A stretch of 64,000 bases of DNA from Streptomyces sp. TLI_171 (GCF_003610255.1 NZ_RAPS01000001.1:1364001-1428000), one strand, 5' to 3'. Counted from the stretch's first letter, positions 1 to 9,160 are shown. Translations and numbers: made by a program. Notes: generated from the sequence alone by a model not told the origin.

Positions 1-404
1 GTGGTGGCGTTGTACTTGCCGCCGCCCTCCCCGGCCTTGTGGCAGTCGGCCCACTCGTTGTCGCCGGGGGTGTAGACCAGCGGGTCGGCGAAGGTGTTCC
101 AGAGCGCGGCGATCGACCGGTCGTACGCCTCGGTGCAGTACTGCTTGCCGGAGTGGATGTCACCGACGTGGATCACCGTGCTGACGTCGGGGTCGGCGTT
201 GACGGACGCGATGAACGCCGGCGTGGCCCGGAACTCCGTCGTGTCGGTCGGGGAGGTGCCGTACGGGGCGTCGCCGTACACGCCGAGGGTGAACGGCGCG
301 CGGGCGCCGCGCCCGGGGCCGTCCTGGTCCGCCGACGCCGTGGTGGCCGGGACCACGCTCAGGGCGAGGGCGAGCCCGGCCGCCGCGTACAACGTTCTCT
401 TCAT
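1..404 (-). CDS. Secreted metallophosphoesterase-like protein (3' end cut by window edge)
   Basis: Only the first ~134 codons lie in the window. The ATG at 404 opens a Sec-type signal peptide (MKRTLYAAAGLALALSVV, then an Ala-rich cleavage region ending TTASA), so the product is probably exported. The mature part shows YGDAPYG, HVGDIHSGK and TPGDNEW. These resemble the GD-x-H and GDN metal-binding motifs of calcineurin-like phosphoesterases. The rest of the metal site would lie beyond the window. It is divergent from the GNAT gene; the 250 bp between them hold no further gene that I can see. The fold is inferred from motifs only; substrate unknown. Confidence 0.75.
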   Translation of the reverse strand, partial: MKRTLYAAAGLALALSVVPATTASADQDGPGRGARAPFTLGVYGDAPYGTSPTDTTEFRATPAFIASVNADPDVSTVIHVGDIHSGKQYCTEAYDRSIAALWNTFADPLVYTPGDNEWADCHKAGEGGGKYNAT

Positions 405-654
405 GCTGTCTCCCGATGGGTTCCGCCGTGTCGAGGCGTCGAGAATTGTGCTGGCGGCGCACCCCGCACCGGGCGACGCCCGGATGAACGCTTGTTCAAG
501 AGCGTCGCCGAGAGTCGACAAGCCCAGCCGTGATACGTCAACCGCCCCGACGGCCCGCCGAGTTGACCGCTGCCCGGACCGCCGGGCAGCGGGTCCTCGC
601 AGCTCGGGCCGGGTCCGGTATCGTCCGTGCCCGGACCGCCGAGAGGGAGCACCG

Positions 655-1119
655 TTGACCGAGATCCGACCCGAACCCGTCGAGTCGCCGGACGCCCGCC
701 TGCTCCTGACGGAGTACCGGGCCGAGATCCACCGCCGCTGGAGCGGCCCCGCGGCCGCCGGGAAGCTGCCCGCCGAGGCCCCGCCCGACCTCGAACTCGG
801 GCCGCCGGACGGGGTCTTCCTGCTCGCCCGGCTGGACGGCCGTCCGGCCGGCTGCGCGGGTGTGCGCACCTTCTCCGCGGGCACCGCCGAGCTGAAGCGG
901 CTGTACGTCCGCCCGGCCGGGCGCGGCCGCGGCCTGGGCCGCGCGCTGCTGGCCGCCGCGGAGGACGCCGCCCGCGCGCTCGGCCACACCCGGCTGCGCC
1001 TGGACACCATGGCCGAACTCACCGAGGCCCGTGCCCTGTACGCCGCCGCCGGCTACCTCGACATCCCGCCGTACACCGGTGGACCCCACATCGCGCACTG
1101 GCTGGAGAAGACGCTGTGA
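655..1119 (+). CDS. GNAT-family N-acetyltransferase
   Basis: A 154-aa single-domain GNAT. Motif A is seen as LYVRPAGRGRGLGRALL (acetyl-CoA pyrophosphate loop R-G-x-G-L-G). A C-terminal 'LDTMAELTEARALYAAAGY' stretch is typical of the amino-group acetyltransferase subfamily. The open frame extends upstream to 94, but that part is low-complexity with no coding character. The TTG at 655 is preceded by GAGGGAG and gives the family's usual length. The stop overlaps the GTG of the next gene (GTGA), so the two are translationally coupled. Substrate cannot be read from sequence. Confidence 0.85.
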   Translation: MTEIRPEPVESPDARLLLTEYRAEIHRRWSGPAAAGKLPAEAPPDLELGPPDGVFLLARLDGRPAGCAGVRTFSAGTAELKRLYVRPAGRGRGLGRALLAAAEDAARALGHTRLRLDTMAELTEARALYAAAGYLDIPPYTGGPHIAHWLEKTL

Positions 1120-1841
1120 CCGGCGGCCCGGTGGTCGACCTGTGGCGGGCGGGCCTGGCCGCCGTCCCCGACGAGGTGTGGGCGCGCACCGACGCCGAGG
1201 TGCTGATCCTCGCCGACAACGAACTGACCGGACTCCCGGACGCCATCGGCGACCTCACCCGGCTGCGGACGCTCGACCTGGGCCACAACGCGCTCACCGC
1301 CGTCCCAGGCCGGCTCGGCGAGCTGGCCGGGCTGAGCGGCTTCCTCTACCTGCACGACAACCGGCTGACCGCGCTGCCCGACACCCTCGGCCGGCTCCGC
1401 CGGCTGCGCTACCTCAACGTCGGCGACAATCCGCTCACCGAACTTCCGTCCACCCTCGGCGAGTTGGAGTCGCTTCTCGAACTGCGCGCGCAGAACTGCC
1501 GGTTGACGGCACTGCCGAACACCCTGGGCTCGCTCCCCCGACTGCGCGAGCTGCGCCTCCGGGGCAACGCGCTGACCGCGCTGCCGGATTCGCTCGGCAG
1601 CTTGCCCGAGCTGCGCTGCCTGGAGCTGCGCGACAACGCCCTCACCACGCTCCCCCGTGCGCTCGCCGCACTCCCCCGGCTGCGCGAACTCGACCTGCGC
1701 GGCAACCCGTTGACGGCGGTGCCGGACTGGCTGGCCGAGCTGCCCGCGCTGGAGAAGCTCGACCTGCGCTGGGTCGCGGCCGAACCGGGAGCCGCGCTGC
1801 TCGACTCGCTCGAACAGCGCGGCTGCGCGGTCTACCACTGA
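1116..1841 (+). CDS. Leucine-rich-repeat protein
   Basis: A 241-aa protein made almost entirely of about eight 23-residue leucine-rich repeats of the form L-x-L-x-x-N-x-L-T-x-L-P-x-x-L-G-x-L, for example 'LDLGHNALTAVPGRLGEL' and 'LRLRGNALTALPDSLGSL'. No signal peptide, membrane segment or second domain is visible, so it is probably a cytosolic protein-binding solenoid. The GTG start at 1116 overlaps the GNAT stop. This fits the 23-aa phase of the repeats and suggests that the LRR protein works with the acetyltransferase. Cytosolic LRR proteins are uncommon in actinobacteria. Partner unknown. Confidence 0.85.
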   Translation: MTGGPVVDLWRAGLAAVPDEVWARTDAEVLILADNELTGLPDAIGDLTRLRTLDLGHNALTAVPGRLGELAGLSGFLYLHDNRLTALPDTLGRLRRLRYLNVGDNPLTELPSTLGELESLLELRAQNCRLTALPNTLGSLPRLRELRLRGNALTALPDSLGSLPELRCLELRDNALTTLPRALAALPRLRELDLRGNPLTAVPDWLAELPALEKLDLRWVAAEPGAALLDSLEQRGCAVYH

Positions 1842-1857
1842 GCCGCCGCCACCCGGA

Positions 1858-2829
1858 TCACCAGGCGTAGTCCTCCGGCGCGGTGCGGTGGCCGGGGAAC
1901 AGCTCGTCCAGCCGCTCCAGCGTCTTGGCGTCCAGCTCGACGTCCAGGGAGCGCACCGCGGCGGTGAGTTGCTCCTCGGTGCGGGGGCCGACGATCGGCG
2001 CGGTGACGGCCGGGCGGGAGCGCAGCCAGGCGAGCGCCACGTCGCCGGGCTCGTGACCGAGCTCCGCGCACAGGTCCTCGTACGCCTGGATCTGCTCGCG
2101 GCGCTCGTTCAGGGTGTCGACGGCCCGGCCCTCGGCGCGGCGCACGCCCTCGCGCTCCTTGCGGAGCACGCCGCCGAGCAGGCCGCCGTGCAGCGGCGAC
2201 CACGGGATCAGGCCGAGGCCGTAGTGCTGGGCGGCGGGGACGACCTCCAGCTCGACGCTGCGCTCGATCAGGTTGTACAGCGACTGCTCGCTGGTCAGGC
2301 CGAGGAAGTTGCGGGCCCGGGCGGTCTCCTGGGCCTGGGCGAGGTGCCAGCCGGCGAAGTTGGAGGAGCCGACGTAGATGATCTTGCCCTGGAGGGTGAG
2401 CACCTCCATCGCCTGCCAGATCTCGTCCCAGGGCGTCTCCCGGTCGACGTGGTGCATCTGGTACAGGTCGATGTGGTCGGTCTGCAGGCGGCGCAGGCTG
2501 GCGTCCACGGCGCGGCGGATGTTCAGCGCGGAGAGCCTGCCCTCGTTGGGCCAGTCGCCCATGTCGCCGTACAGCTTGGTGGCGATGACGGTCTTCTCGC
2601 GCCGCCCGCCGCCCTTGGCGAACCAGTTGCCGATGATGGTCTCGGTGAGGCCCTTGTTCTCGCCCCAGCCGTAGACGTTGGCGGTGTCGAAGAAGTTGAT
2701 GCCGTGCCCGTGGGCGGCGTCCATGATCCGGTGCGCGTCGGACTCTTCGGTGTGCACGCCGAAGTTCATGGTGCCCAGGCACAGGCGGGAGACGGACAGG
2801 CCGGTGCGGCCGAGGTGGGTGTACTCCAT
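1858..2829 (-). CDS. Aldo/keto reductase
   Basis: A 323-aa NADPH-dependent aldo/keto reductase of the YghZ/Kv-beta-like group. It starts MEYTHLGRTGLSVSRLCLG. It has FFDTANVYGWGENKGLTE (catalytic Asp/Tyr region), the catalytic Lys in 'VIATKL', the His in 'YQMHHVD', and a C-terminal 'PIVGPRTEEQL' NADP phosphate-binding stretch. The frame is open up to 2877; the ATG at 2829 is chosen because GGAGGG lies 6-8 nt upstream and family members begin MEYRxLGxTG. It is convergent with the LRR gene and spaced only 16 bp from it. Physiological carbonyl substrate unknown. Confidence 0.9.
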   Translation of the reverse strand: MEYTHLGRTGLSVSRLCLGTMNFGVHTEESDAHRIMDAAHGHGINFFDTANVYGWGENKGLTETIIGNWFAKGGGRREKTVIATKLYGDMGDWPNEGRLSALNIRRAVDASLRRLQTDHIDLYQMHHVDRETPWDEIWQAMEVLTLQGKIIYVGSSNFAGWHLAQAQETARARNFLGLTSEQSLYNLIERSVELEVVPAAQHYGLGLIPWSPLHGGLLGGVLRKEREGVRRAEGRAVDTLNERREQIQAYEDLCAELGHEPGDVALAWLRSRPAVTAPIVGPRTEEQLTAAVRSLDVELDAKTLERLDELFPGHRTAPEDYAW

Positions 2830-2962
2830 GATCCCACCCTCCGCCGCACCGGCCGCGATGTCCAGTACCCTCCGCACGGGGGTTCGTCCGACCCTGACGA
2901 ACGGTCTTCGAAGGCGGCCTGCGGCGGCGCCTGCTCACCGCCCTGCTGACGGGTCGGCGGGC

Positions 2963-2992
2963 TGACGCGGCGTCGGCCCGCCTGCCGCGTCA
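2963..2992 (-). terminator. Putative terminator of rsmB
   Basis: A perfect 9-bp inverted repeat (tgacgcggc 2963-2971 / gccgcgtca 2984-2992) with a 12-nt loop. Its upstream arm overlaps the rsmB stop codon. There is no U-tract, as is usual in streptomycetes. Confidence 0.5.
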
Positions 2993-4447
2993 GGCAGTTC
3001 GGCGCAGCAGCGCCAGGTACATCGCGTCCGTCCCGTGCAGGTGCGGCCACAGCTGGACGTCGGGGCCGTCGCCCAGCTCGGGGACGCCGGGCAGCAGCGG
3101 GCGGGCGTCCACCCACTCGACGTCGTCCCGGCCGCGCAGCACGTCGTCGACCACGGCGCGGGTCTCGGCCAGGTGCGGCGAGCAGGTGGCGTAGCCGACC
3201 ACGCCGCCGACCCGGGTGGCGGCCAGCGCGGAGCGCAGCAAGTCCCGCTGCAGCGGCCCGAATCCGGCGATGTCCTCGGGACGGCGGCGCCACCGCGCCT
3301 CGGGGCGGCGGCGCAGCGCGCCCAGGCCCGAGCACGGGACGTCGACCAGGACCCGGTCGAACGCGCCCTGCTCCCAGGCGCCCCGGGTGCCGTCGGCGAC
3401 GATCACCGCGTGCGGGCCGGGGTTGCCGTTCAGCGCGCGGGCCACCAGGCGGGCGCGGTGCGGCTGCTTCTCGGAGGCGACCAGCGCCGCCCCGCGCTCG
3501 GCGGCGACCGCGCCGAGCAGCGCGGCCTTTCCGCCGGGTCCGGCGCAGCCGTCCAGCCAGAGCCGGTCGGGGCCGTCGAGCGGCGCGTTGGCGAGGGCGA
3601 GCGCGACCAGCTGGCTGCCCTCGTCCTGCACGCCCGCCCGGTTCTCGCGCACCGCGTCCAGCGCGGCCGGGTCGCCGCCGTCGGTGAGCCGCAGCGCGAA
3701 CGGCGACCAGCGGCCGTCCTCCGCCTCCGGCAGCGCCTCGCGCAGTTCGGCGACCGAGGACCGCCCGGGCCGGGCCACCAGCGTCACCTCGGGTCGGGCG
3801 TTGTCGGCCTCCAGCAGCGCCTCCATCGCCTGCCGCCCGCTCGCGCCGGGCTGCCAGCGGCCGAGCGCGTCCCACAGCGAGGACACCACCCAGCGCGGGT
3901 GCGAGTGCACCACGGCCAGGTGGTCCTCGGCGTCGTCCTCGTACGGCGGGGCGACCTGGGCGACCCAGCCCGCCAGGTCCTGGGCGCTGATCTTGCGCAG
4001 CACCGCGTTGACGAACTTGGCCCGCCCGTCGCCGAGCACCGCCCGGGCGAGCTCGACGGTCGCGGACACCGCGGCGTGGCTGGGGATCCGGGTGCCGAGC
4101 AACTGGTGCGCGCCCAGCGACAGAACGTCCAGCACCGGCGGGTCGACCTCGCGCAGCGGCCGGTCCACGCACGCGGCGATCACCGCGTCGTAGGTGCCCT
4201 GGCCGCGCAGCGTGCCGTAGACCAGCTCGGTGGCGAGTGCCGCGTCGCGCCGGTCCATGCCCTTGCGCTCGGCCTCGCGCAGCAGCGACGGCAGGATCAG
4301 GTTGGCGTACGCGTCGCGCTCGTCGACGGCCCGCAGCGCGCGGAACGCGACGATCCGGGCCGGGTCCTTCTTCGGACGGCGGTGCGGGCGGGGGGCGCGC
4401 TTCGCGCCGGCGGGACTGCTCGCGGGAGTACTCGCGGGGGTGCTCAA
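2990..4447 (-). CDS. rsmB: 16S rRNA (cytosine-967-C5)-methyltransferase RsmB
   Basis: 485 aa. The N-terminal half is a NusB-like RNA-binding domain (ARIVAFRALRAVDERDAYANL; LGAHQLLGTRIPSHAAV). The C-terminal half is a Rossmann SAM methyltransferase with motif I 'DGCAGPGGKAALL', motif IV 'VLVDVPCSGLGALRRRPE' and the catalytic cysteine in 'YATCSPH'. It methylates C967 of 16S rRNA. A TTG at 4447 is preferred over the TTG at 4465 because GAGG lies 7 nt before it. The lysine/arginine-rich N-terminus (KRAPRPHRRPKKDPAR) is typical of actinobacterial RsmB. It is last in the def-fmt-rsmB cluster, a widely conserved order. Confidence 0.93.
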   Translation of the reverse strand: MSTPASTPASSPAGAKRAPRPHRRPKKDPARIVAFRALRAVDERDAYANLILPSLLREAERKGMDRRDAALATELVYGTLRGQGTYDAVIAACVDRPLREVDPPVLDVLSLGAHQLLGTRIPSHAAVSATVELARAVLGDGRAKFVNAVLRKISAQDLAGWVAQVAPPYEDDAEDHLAVVHSHPRWVVSSLWDALGRWQPGASGRQAMEALLEADNARPEVTLVARPGRSSVAELREALPEAEDGRWSPFALRLTDGGDPAALDAVRENRAGVQDEGSQLVALALANAPLDGPDRLWLDGCAGPGGKAALLGAVAAERGAALVASEKQPHRARLVARALNGNPGPHAVIVADGTRGAWEQGAFDRVLVDVPCSGLGALRRRPEARWRRRPEDIAGFGPLQRDLLRSALAATRVGGVVGYATCSPHLAETRAVVDDVLRGRDDVEWVDARPLLPGVPELGDGPDVQLWPHLHGTDAMYLALLRRTA

Positions 4448-4567
4448 AACGATGCCTCGAAACAAAGGTGCTGCGGATCAGGTCCGGCCCGGGCGGTACG
4501 GCCGGGCCTCACCGTGAAGTCTAGGACGAGACCCGTCCGAACCGGACATCCGCTGCACCGGCGGGCG

Positions 4568-5500
4568 TCAGCCCTCGAAGCGCTCCCCGGACTCGATCCG
4601 GGCGCCGCGCGCCCAGTCCGCGGCCGGCATCGCCTTCTTGCCCTGCGGGCGGACCTCGCCCAGCTCCACCTCGTGGCTTCCGGTGCCCACCCGGACGCTG
4701 TTCTTACTGACCGCCAACTCGCCCGGCGCCAGGGCGGTTTCGCCCGGCAGCAGGCGCACCGGGCCGGTCACCTTCAGGCGCTCGCCGCGGAAGGTGGTCC
4801 AGGCGCCGGGCGCGGGCGCGCAGCCCCGCACCACCCGGTCGACCCGCAGCGCGGGGTGGGTCCACTCGATCCGGGCGTCCGCCACGGTGATCTTCGGGGC
4901 CAGCGACACCCCGTCCACCGGCTGCGGCTCCGGCCGGGCCTGCCCGTCCTCGATCGCGTCCATGGTGCGCACCAGCAGCTCGGCGCCCGACACCGACAGC
5001 CGGGTCAGCAGGTCGCCGCTGGTGTCGGTGGGCTTCACCGGTTCGGTGAGGACGCCGAACACCGGGCCGTCGTCCAGCCCCTCCTGGATCCGGAACGTCG
5101 ACGCCCCGGTGAGCTCGTCGCCCGCCATGATCGAGTGCTGCACCGGGGCGGCGCCGCGCCACGCGGGCAGCAGCGAGAAGTGCAGGTTCACCCAGCCGTG
5201 CACCGGGATCTCCAGCGCCCCGGGCCGGATCAGCGCGCCGTACGCCACCACCGGGCAGCAGTCCGGGGCGATCTCCGCGAGCCGGGCCATGAACTCCGGC
5301 TCGCTCGGCCGGGCCGGCTTCAGCACCTCGATGCCCGCCTCCTCGGCCCGCTGCGCGACGGGGCTGGCCACCAGCTTCCGCCCGCGCCCGGCCGGCGCGT
5401 CGGGGCGGGTCACCACGGCGACCACCTCGTGCCGGGAGGCCAGCAGGGCGTCCAGGGCGGGAACGGCAACCTCGGGGGTGCCGGCGAAGACGAGACGCAC
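4568..5500 (-). CDS. fmt: Methionyl-tRNA formyltransferase
   Basis: 310 aa. It formylates initiator Met-tRNA using 10-formyl-tetrahydrofolate. It starts [20 protein letters not shown]. The formyltransferase signature is '[20 protein letters not shown]' (Asn-His catalytic residues), followed by the SLL/GADxTG-like '[18 protein letters not shown]' and a C-terminal OB-fold tRNA-binding domain. The frame is open to 5602, but the GTG at 5500 gives the exact family N-terminus, with GAAAGG about 10 nt upstream. It lies between def and rsmB on the same strand and forms with def the start-formyl cycle of bacterial translation. Confidence 0.95.
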   Translation of the reverse strand: MRLVFAGTPEVAVPALDALLASRHEVVAVVTRPDAPAGRGRKLVASPVAQRAEEAGIEVLKPARPSEPEFMARLAEIAPDCCPVVAYGALIRPGALEIPVHGWVNLHFSLLPAWRGAAPVQHSIMAGDELTGASTFRIQEGLDDGPVFGVLTEPVKPTDTSGDLLTRLSVSGAELLVRTMDAIEDGQARPEPQPVDGVSLAPKITVADARIEWTHPALRVDRVVRGCAPAPGAWTTFRGERLKVTGPVRLLPGETALAPGELAVSKNSVRVGTGSHEVELGEVRPQGKKAMPAADWARGARIESGERFEG

Positions 5501-5635
5501 GGGCCACGGCCTTTCGTGAAGTTCAACGGGGAGCAGGTGATCGGAACATCGGATTGCCGGAAAATGACGGTCGGACAGTCGGCTGATCGGCCACTCCGAC
5601 AATCGCCTGTTCGACAGCGGCGAACGGACGGTTCG

Positions 5636-6181
5636 TCAGCGGACCGGACCGAAGGTGGAATGCGGCGAGATCCGCACCGTCGGAGCCGGGCCGCCGCCCC
5701 AGTCGGTCTCCCGGATCGCCTTCATCGCCGCCTTCCGGGCCTCCCGGTCCAGCCGGTCCACGAAGATGATCCCGTCCAGGTGGTCCGTCTCGTGCTGGAT
5801 GCACCGCGCCAGCAGCTGCGTCCCCTCCACCGTCACCGGCTCCCCGTGCATCGTGACGCCCTTCGCCACCACGCCGTACGCCCGCTTGGTGTCGAACCGC
5901 AGCCCCGGCAGCGACAGGCAGCCCTCCGGGCCGTCCTGCTCCTCCTCGCTGAGCGACAGGTCCGGGTTGATCAGGTGCCCCACCACGCCGTCCACGTGGT
6001 ACGTGAAGACCCGCAGCGAGACGCCCAGTTGCGGCGCGGCCAGGCCGGCGCCCGGGGCCTCCAGCATGGTGTCGGTCAGGTCCTTCACCAGCCTCCGCAG
6101 CTCCTTGTCGAAGACGGTCACCGGCTTCGCGGTCGCCCGCAGCACCGGGTCGCCGAAGATCCGGATCGGCTGAACTGCCAA
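5636..6181 (-). CDS. def: Peptide deformylase
   Basis: 181 aa. It removes the N-formyl group from nascent proteins. All three deformylase motifs are present: GAGLAAPQLG (44-53), EGCLSLPG (86-93, Cys metal ligand) and QHETDHLDG (129-137, HExxH metal ligands). The start is TTG at 6181 with GGGAG 10 nt upstream. The 135 bp before fmt contain no gene. Genomes of this family usually carry several deformylases; this is the fmt-linked copy. Confidence 0.95.
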   Translation of the reverse strand: MAVQPIRIFGDPVLRATAKPVTVFDKELRRLVKDLTDTMLEAPGAGLAAPQLGVSLRVFTYHVDGVVGHLINPDLSLSEEEQDGPEGCLSLPGLRFDTKRAYGVVAKGVTMHGEPVTVEGTQLLARCIQHETDHLDGIIFVDRLDREARKAAMKAIRETDWGGGPAPTVRISPHSTFGPVR

Positions 6182-6334
6182 GACTGCGACTCCCTGCCTG
6201 CCGGATCCGTGCGAACGGAACGGAACGAAACGTCGATCACCGGAAGTCTATGCAATCCCCGCCACCTGGTCGGAGCAGTCGCCGGCATATCCCGAGTCGT
6301 ACTCCACGCGTGACTCAACGACCCGCCGTGCGTT

Positions 6335-6352
6335 GGTCAATGCGAATTGACC
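6335..6352. promoter_or_regulatory. Candidate operator (inverted repeat GGTCAAT-N4-ATTGACC)
   Basis: Perfect 7-bp arms (6335-6341 and 6346-6352) separated by 4 nt, in the intergenic region between def and the HTH gene, about 55 bp before that gene's start. The symmetry and position suggest a binding site for a dimeric regulator, possibly the HTH protein itself. No experimental link is known to me. Confidence 0.45.
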
Positions 6353-6406
6353 GGGACGCGCGAGCGCCCCGAGCACGCGACCCGACCGAGAGGTGGCAAC
6401 GAGGCC

Positions 6407-6868
6407 ATGGCCGAGCAGATCAACCACGACGCCCGGGCCCGGGCGTCCCTGCACCTGCTGGTGCGGGACATCGAGCGGGTCCGACGCCAGGTCGACGCCC
6501 TGCGCACGCTCACCGCCCAACTGGGCAACGTCTACCGCCCCCGTCGCCCCAGCACCTCCGCCGGCTTCGTGGTCTACGGCCGCGCGCCCGCCCCGACCGT
6601 CCGCCTCGCCCAGGAACTGCGCGAGAGCGTCGAGACCCTGGTCGCCGCCGCCGTCGAGTTCGACCGCGCCCTGGGCTTCTCCTGGGACTCCGTCGGCTCC
6701 GCGCTCGGCGTCACCAAGCAGGCCGTCCACCGCCGCTACGGCATGCGGCGCCCGACCGGCGAACTCCTCCCGACCCCCCGCGAAACCGAGACCCCGCCAC
6801 CCCCCGCCCTCCCCGCCACCACCCCGCCCCGCCCCCCGATCCCCAGGCCCGCCAGTCCAGCCCCCTGA
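6407..6868 (+). CDS. Small protein with C-terminal helix-turn-helix
   Basis: 153 aa. The N-terminal half is predicted helical ([22 protein letters not shown]). A helix-turn-helix-like stretch, '[20 protein letters not shown]', lies near residue 105-125, followed by a proline-rich tail. The ATG at 6407 (MAEQINHD) is chosen over upstream starts because AGGTGGC/GAGG-like sequence precedes it and the region before lacks coding character. The protein resembles short actinobacterial DNA-binding proteins with a '[10 protein letters not shown]' recognition helix. Specific targets are unknown. A palindrome sits upstream and a strong hairpin follows. Confidence 0.75.
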   Translation: MAEQINHDARARASLHLLVRDIERVRRQVDALRTLTAQLGNVYRPRRPSTSAGFVVYGRAPAPTVRLAQELRESVETLVAAAVEFDRALGFSWDSVGSALGVTKQAVHRRYGMRRPTGELLPTPRETETPPPPALPATTPPRPPIPRPASPAP

Positions 6869-6898
6869 TGCCGCAACGCACCATCACGCGCTGAGCCC

Positions 6899-6956
6899 GC
6901 GGAGGAGTGCGAGAACAGGGCCGTCCCCGCGCGCCCCTGTTCTCGCACCCCTCCGC
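6899..6956. terminator. Bidirectional terminator between HTH gene and priA
   Basis: A 22-bp inverted repeat with one mismatch (arms 6899-6920 and 6935-6956, 14-nt loop) between two convergent genes. It can serve both strands. Confidence 0.8.
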
Positions 6957-6990
6957 GCTGCTCCGGTCAACCGCTCCTCGGCGCCGCGGG

Positions 6991-9084
6991 TCAGCCGATG
7001 TCCGTGGGGTCGACCCGGATGCGGACGGTCTCCGCGCCGCGCAGCGCGAGCCGGGCGATCTGCGCGGCCTTGAGCGCGGAGGCGAGCGCAGCGCCCTGCC
7101 CCGGCGCGACCCGGACGAGCGCGCGCTCCGCCGGCTCCCCCTTCGCGCCCCCGTACCCGCCCCCGCCCTGGTAGACCGGCACCGGGCCCAACACGTCCGC
7201 GCCCTCGGGCAGTCGGAGCAGGCCCAGCAGGTCCGCGACCGCCTGCGGGGGGCCGGTCACGGCGGCCATCCGGGAGACCGGCGGGAAGCGGAGTTCCTCC
7301 CGCTCGTCCAGTTCCAGACCGGCGTGCCCCGCGGGGTCCCAGCGGACCAGCGCCTGCACGGCCCGCGCCGCGGCCTCCGCGACGACCACGACCGTGCCGC
7401 CCTCGCCCGCCGGCCGGACCAGCGCGGCGGCGGTCAGCCACCGCCGCACCGTCTCCTCCCCGGCCCGCAGGTCCGGCCGGTTGAGCAGCGCCCACCCGTC
7501 GAGCAGCAGCGCCGCCGCGTAGCCGGGGCCCTCGGCGACGGGCTCCGCGCCCGGCGTGGAGATCACCAGCGCGGGGGCGGCCGGCACGGAGGCCAGCACC
7601 GCGTCCCGCCCGGAGGTCCGCACCGGGACCCGCGGGAACGCCTTCCCCAGTTCCTCGGCCGTCCGCCGCACCCCGACCACCTGGGCCCGCAGCCGGAAGG
7701 ATCCGCATTCCAGGCAGTGCCAGTCCCGTTCCTCGGTGCCGCACCAGCTGCACACCAGCGCGGCGTCCGCGGCCGGCGACTCCAGCGGGCCGCCGCAGGC
7801 CCGGCACCGCACCGGCGTCCGGCACTGGGCGCACGCCAGCCGCGGCGCGTAGCCCCGCCGCGGAACCTGGATCAGCACCGGCCCGCGGGCCAGCGCCTCG
7901 CGCGCGGTCTCCCACGCGACCGAGGGCAGCCGGGCGGCCTGCGCGGCGGCGTCCCGCGCCTGGTCGTACTCGGTGACCGTCCGTACCCGCGGCGCGGTCC
8001 GACGGACCGTCTCCCGGGTGGCGGCGAGCGGCCGCGCCCAGCCGGAGCGCAGCAGTTGTGCCGCCTCGACCGTCATCGACACCCCGCCGAGCAGCATCGC
8101 GGCGCCCTCCTCGGCGGCCCGCAGCAGCGCCACCTCCCGCACGTGGGGGTAGGGCGCGTTGGGGTCGCTGTGGCTGCTGTCGCCGTCCGACCAGACCACC
8201 ACCAGGCCGAGGTCGCGGACGGGCGCGAAGACGGCGGCCCGGGTGCCGATCGCGGCGTGCACCGAGCCGCGGCTGACGGAGAGCCAGCTCCGGTAGCGCT
8301 CCTGCGGGCCGGCGTCGGCGGCGAGCACGGCGTGCCGGCCCTCGCCCAGCACGGCCCGCAGCGCGGCGTCGACCCGGGCCACGGCGCGGCCGTCCGGCAG
8401 CACCGCCAGCGCGCCCCGCCCGGAGGCCAGCGCGGCCGCCACCGCCCGGGCGATCTCGAACGGCCACTCCGGCCCGGGCAGCGCCGTCCACACCGCGCGC
8501 GGGGCGTGGCCGCCGGCCAGCGAGGCGAGGAACTCGGGCCCGTGCGCGTAGCGCTCCCAACTGCCCGCCGCGGGGGCGTCGGCGGGCGGCGGCAGCGGCC
8601 GCGGCGAGGGTTCGCCCTCGGCGCCCGCGTGCCGCGGCGGGACGGCCAGTTGCAGCACGTCGGCGAGGGTGCCGGCGTAGCGGTCGGCGACGGCCCGGCA
8701 CAGCCGGAGCAGACGGGGCGTCAGCACCACCTCGGGCGAGAGCACCCGGGCCAGCGGCGCCAGCGGGCCCGCGTAGTCGGAGTCGTCGCGCCGTTCGACG
8801 ATGAACCCGTCGTGCAGGGAGCCGCCCTCGCGCCGCCCGTGCGCGCCGACCCGGCCGCCGAACCTGACCCGGACCCGGACGCCGGGCTGCGCGTCGGCGG
8901 ACATCGCCTCGGGCACCGCGTAGTCGAAGTACTGGTCGAGGCTCAGCACGCCCTTGTCGACCAGCACCCGGGCGACCGGCTGCCGTTCGGCGGGCACCAC
9001 CCCGCGGGCGGCGCGCGGCTTGGCCCGGCGCACCGTCTCCCGGATGAACGCCAACTGCTCCCCGGCCCCGTCCGCGCTGCTCAC
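6991..9084 (-). CDS. priA: Primosomal protein N' (PriA), ATPase-degenerate actinobacterial type
   Basis: 697 aa. Replication-restart protein PriA. The N-terminal 3'-DNA-binding domain (VLVDKGVLSLDQYFDYAVPE) and the zinc-binding block with eight cysteines (CAQC...CRAC...CSWC...CLEC, about residues 410-460) are intact. The Walker A loop expected in PriA helicases is replaced by 'ALPGPEWPFEIA', and the DEEH box by 'WSDGDSSH', so it should not hydrolyse ATP. This loss is known for actinobacterial PriA. The GTG at 9084 has a GGGGGG stretch upstream. It follows metK on the same strand. Confidence 0.9.
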   Translation of the reverse strand: MSSADGAGEQLAFIRETVRRAKPRAARGVVPAERQPVARVLVDKGVLSLDQYFDYAVPEAMSADAQPGVRVRVRFGGRVGAHGRREGGSLHDGFIVERRDDSDYAGPLAPLARVLSPEVVLTPRLLRLCRAVADRYAGTLADVLQLAVPPRHAGAEGEPSPRPLPPPADAPAAGSWERYAHGPEFLASLAGGHAPRAVWTALPGPEWPFEIARAVAAALASGRGALAVLPDGRAVARVDAALRAVLGEGRHAVLAADAGPQERYRSWLSVSRGSVHAAIGTRAAVFAPVRDLGLVVVWSDGDSSHSDPNAPYPHVREVALLRAAEEGAAMLLGGVSMTVEAAQLLRSGWARPLAATRETVRRTAPRVRTVTEYDQARDAAAQAARLPSVAWETAREALARGPVLIQVPRRGYAPRLACAQCRTPVRCRACGGPLESPAADAALVCSWCGTEERDWHCLECGSFRLRAQVVGVRRTAEELGKAFPRVPVRTSGRDAVLASVPAAPALVISTPGAEPVAEGPGYAAALLLDGWALLNRPDLRAGEETVRRWLTAAALVRPAGEGGTVVVVAEAAARAVQALVRWDPAGHAGLELDEREELRFPPVSRMAAVTGPPQAVADLLGLLRLPEGADVLGPVPVYQGGGGYGGAKGEPAERALVRVAPGQGAALASALKAAQIARLALRGAETVRIRVDPTDIG

Positions 9085-9120
9085 GCCCCCCAACCTAGCG
9101 GACGGCCCCGACACGACGAC

Positions 9121-9160
9121 GGAGCCGCCCGCCGAGGGACGAACCTCGGCGGACGGCTCC
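9121..9160 (-). terminator. Terminator after metK
   Basis: Arms ggagccgcccgccgag (9121-9136) and ctcggcggacggctcc (9145-9160) pair with one mismatch around an 8-nt loop, 24 nt past the metK stop. Confidence 0.75.

Noticed and set aside
3035-6313. A 1092-codon plus-strand frame opposite rsmB, fmt and def
   Set aside because: Antisense to three fully recognised genes and of shadow composition.
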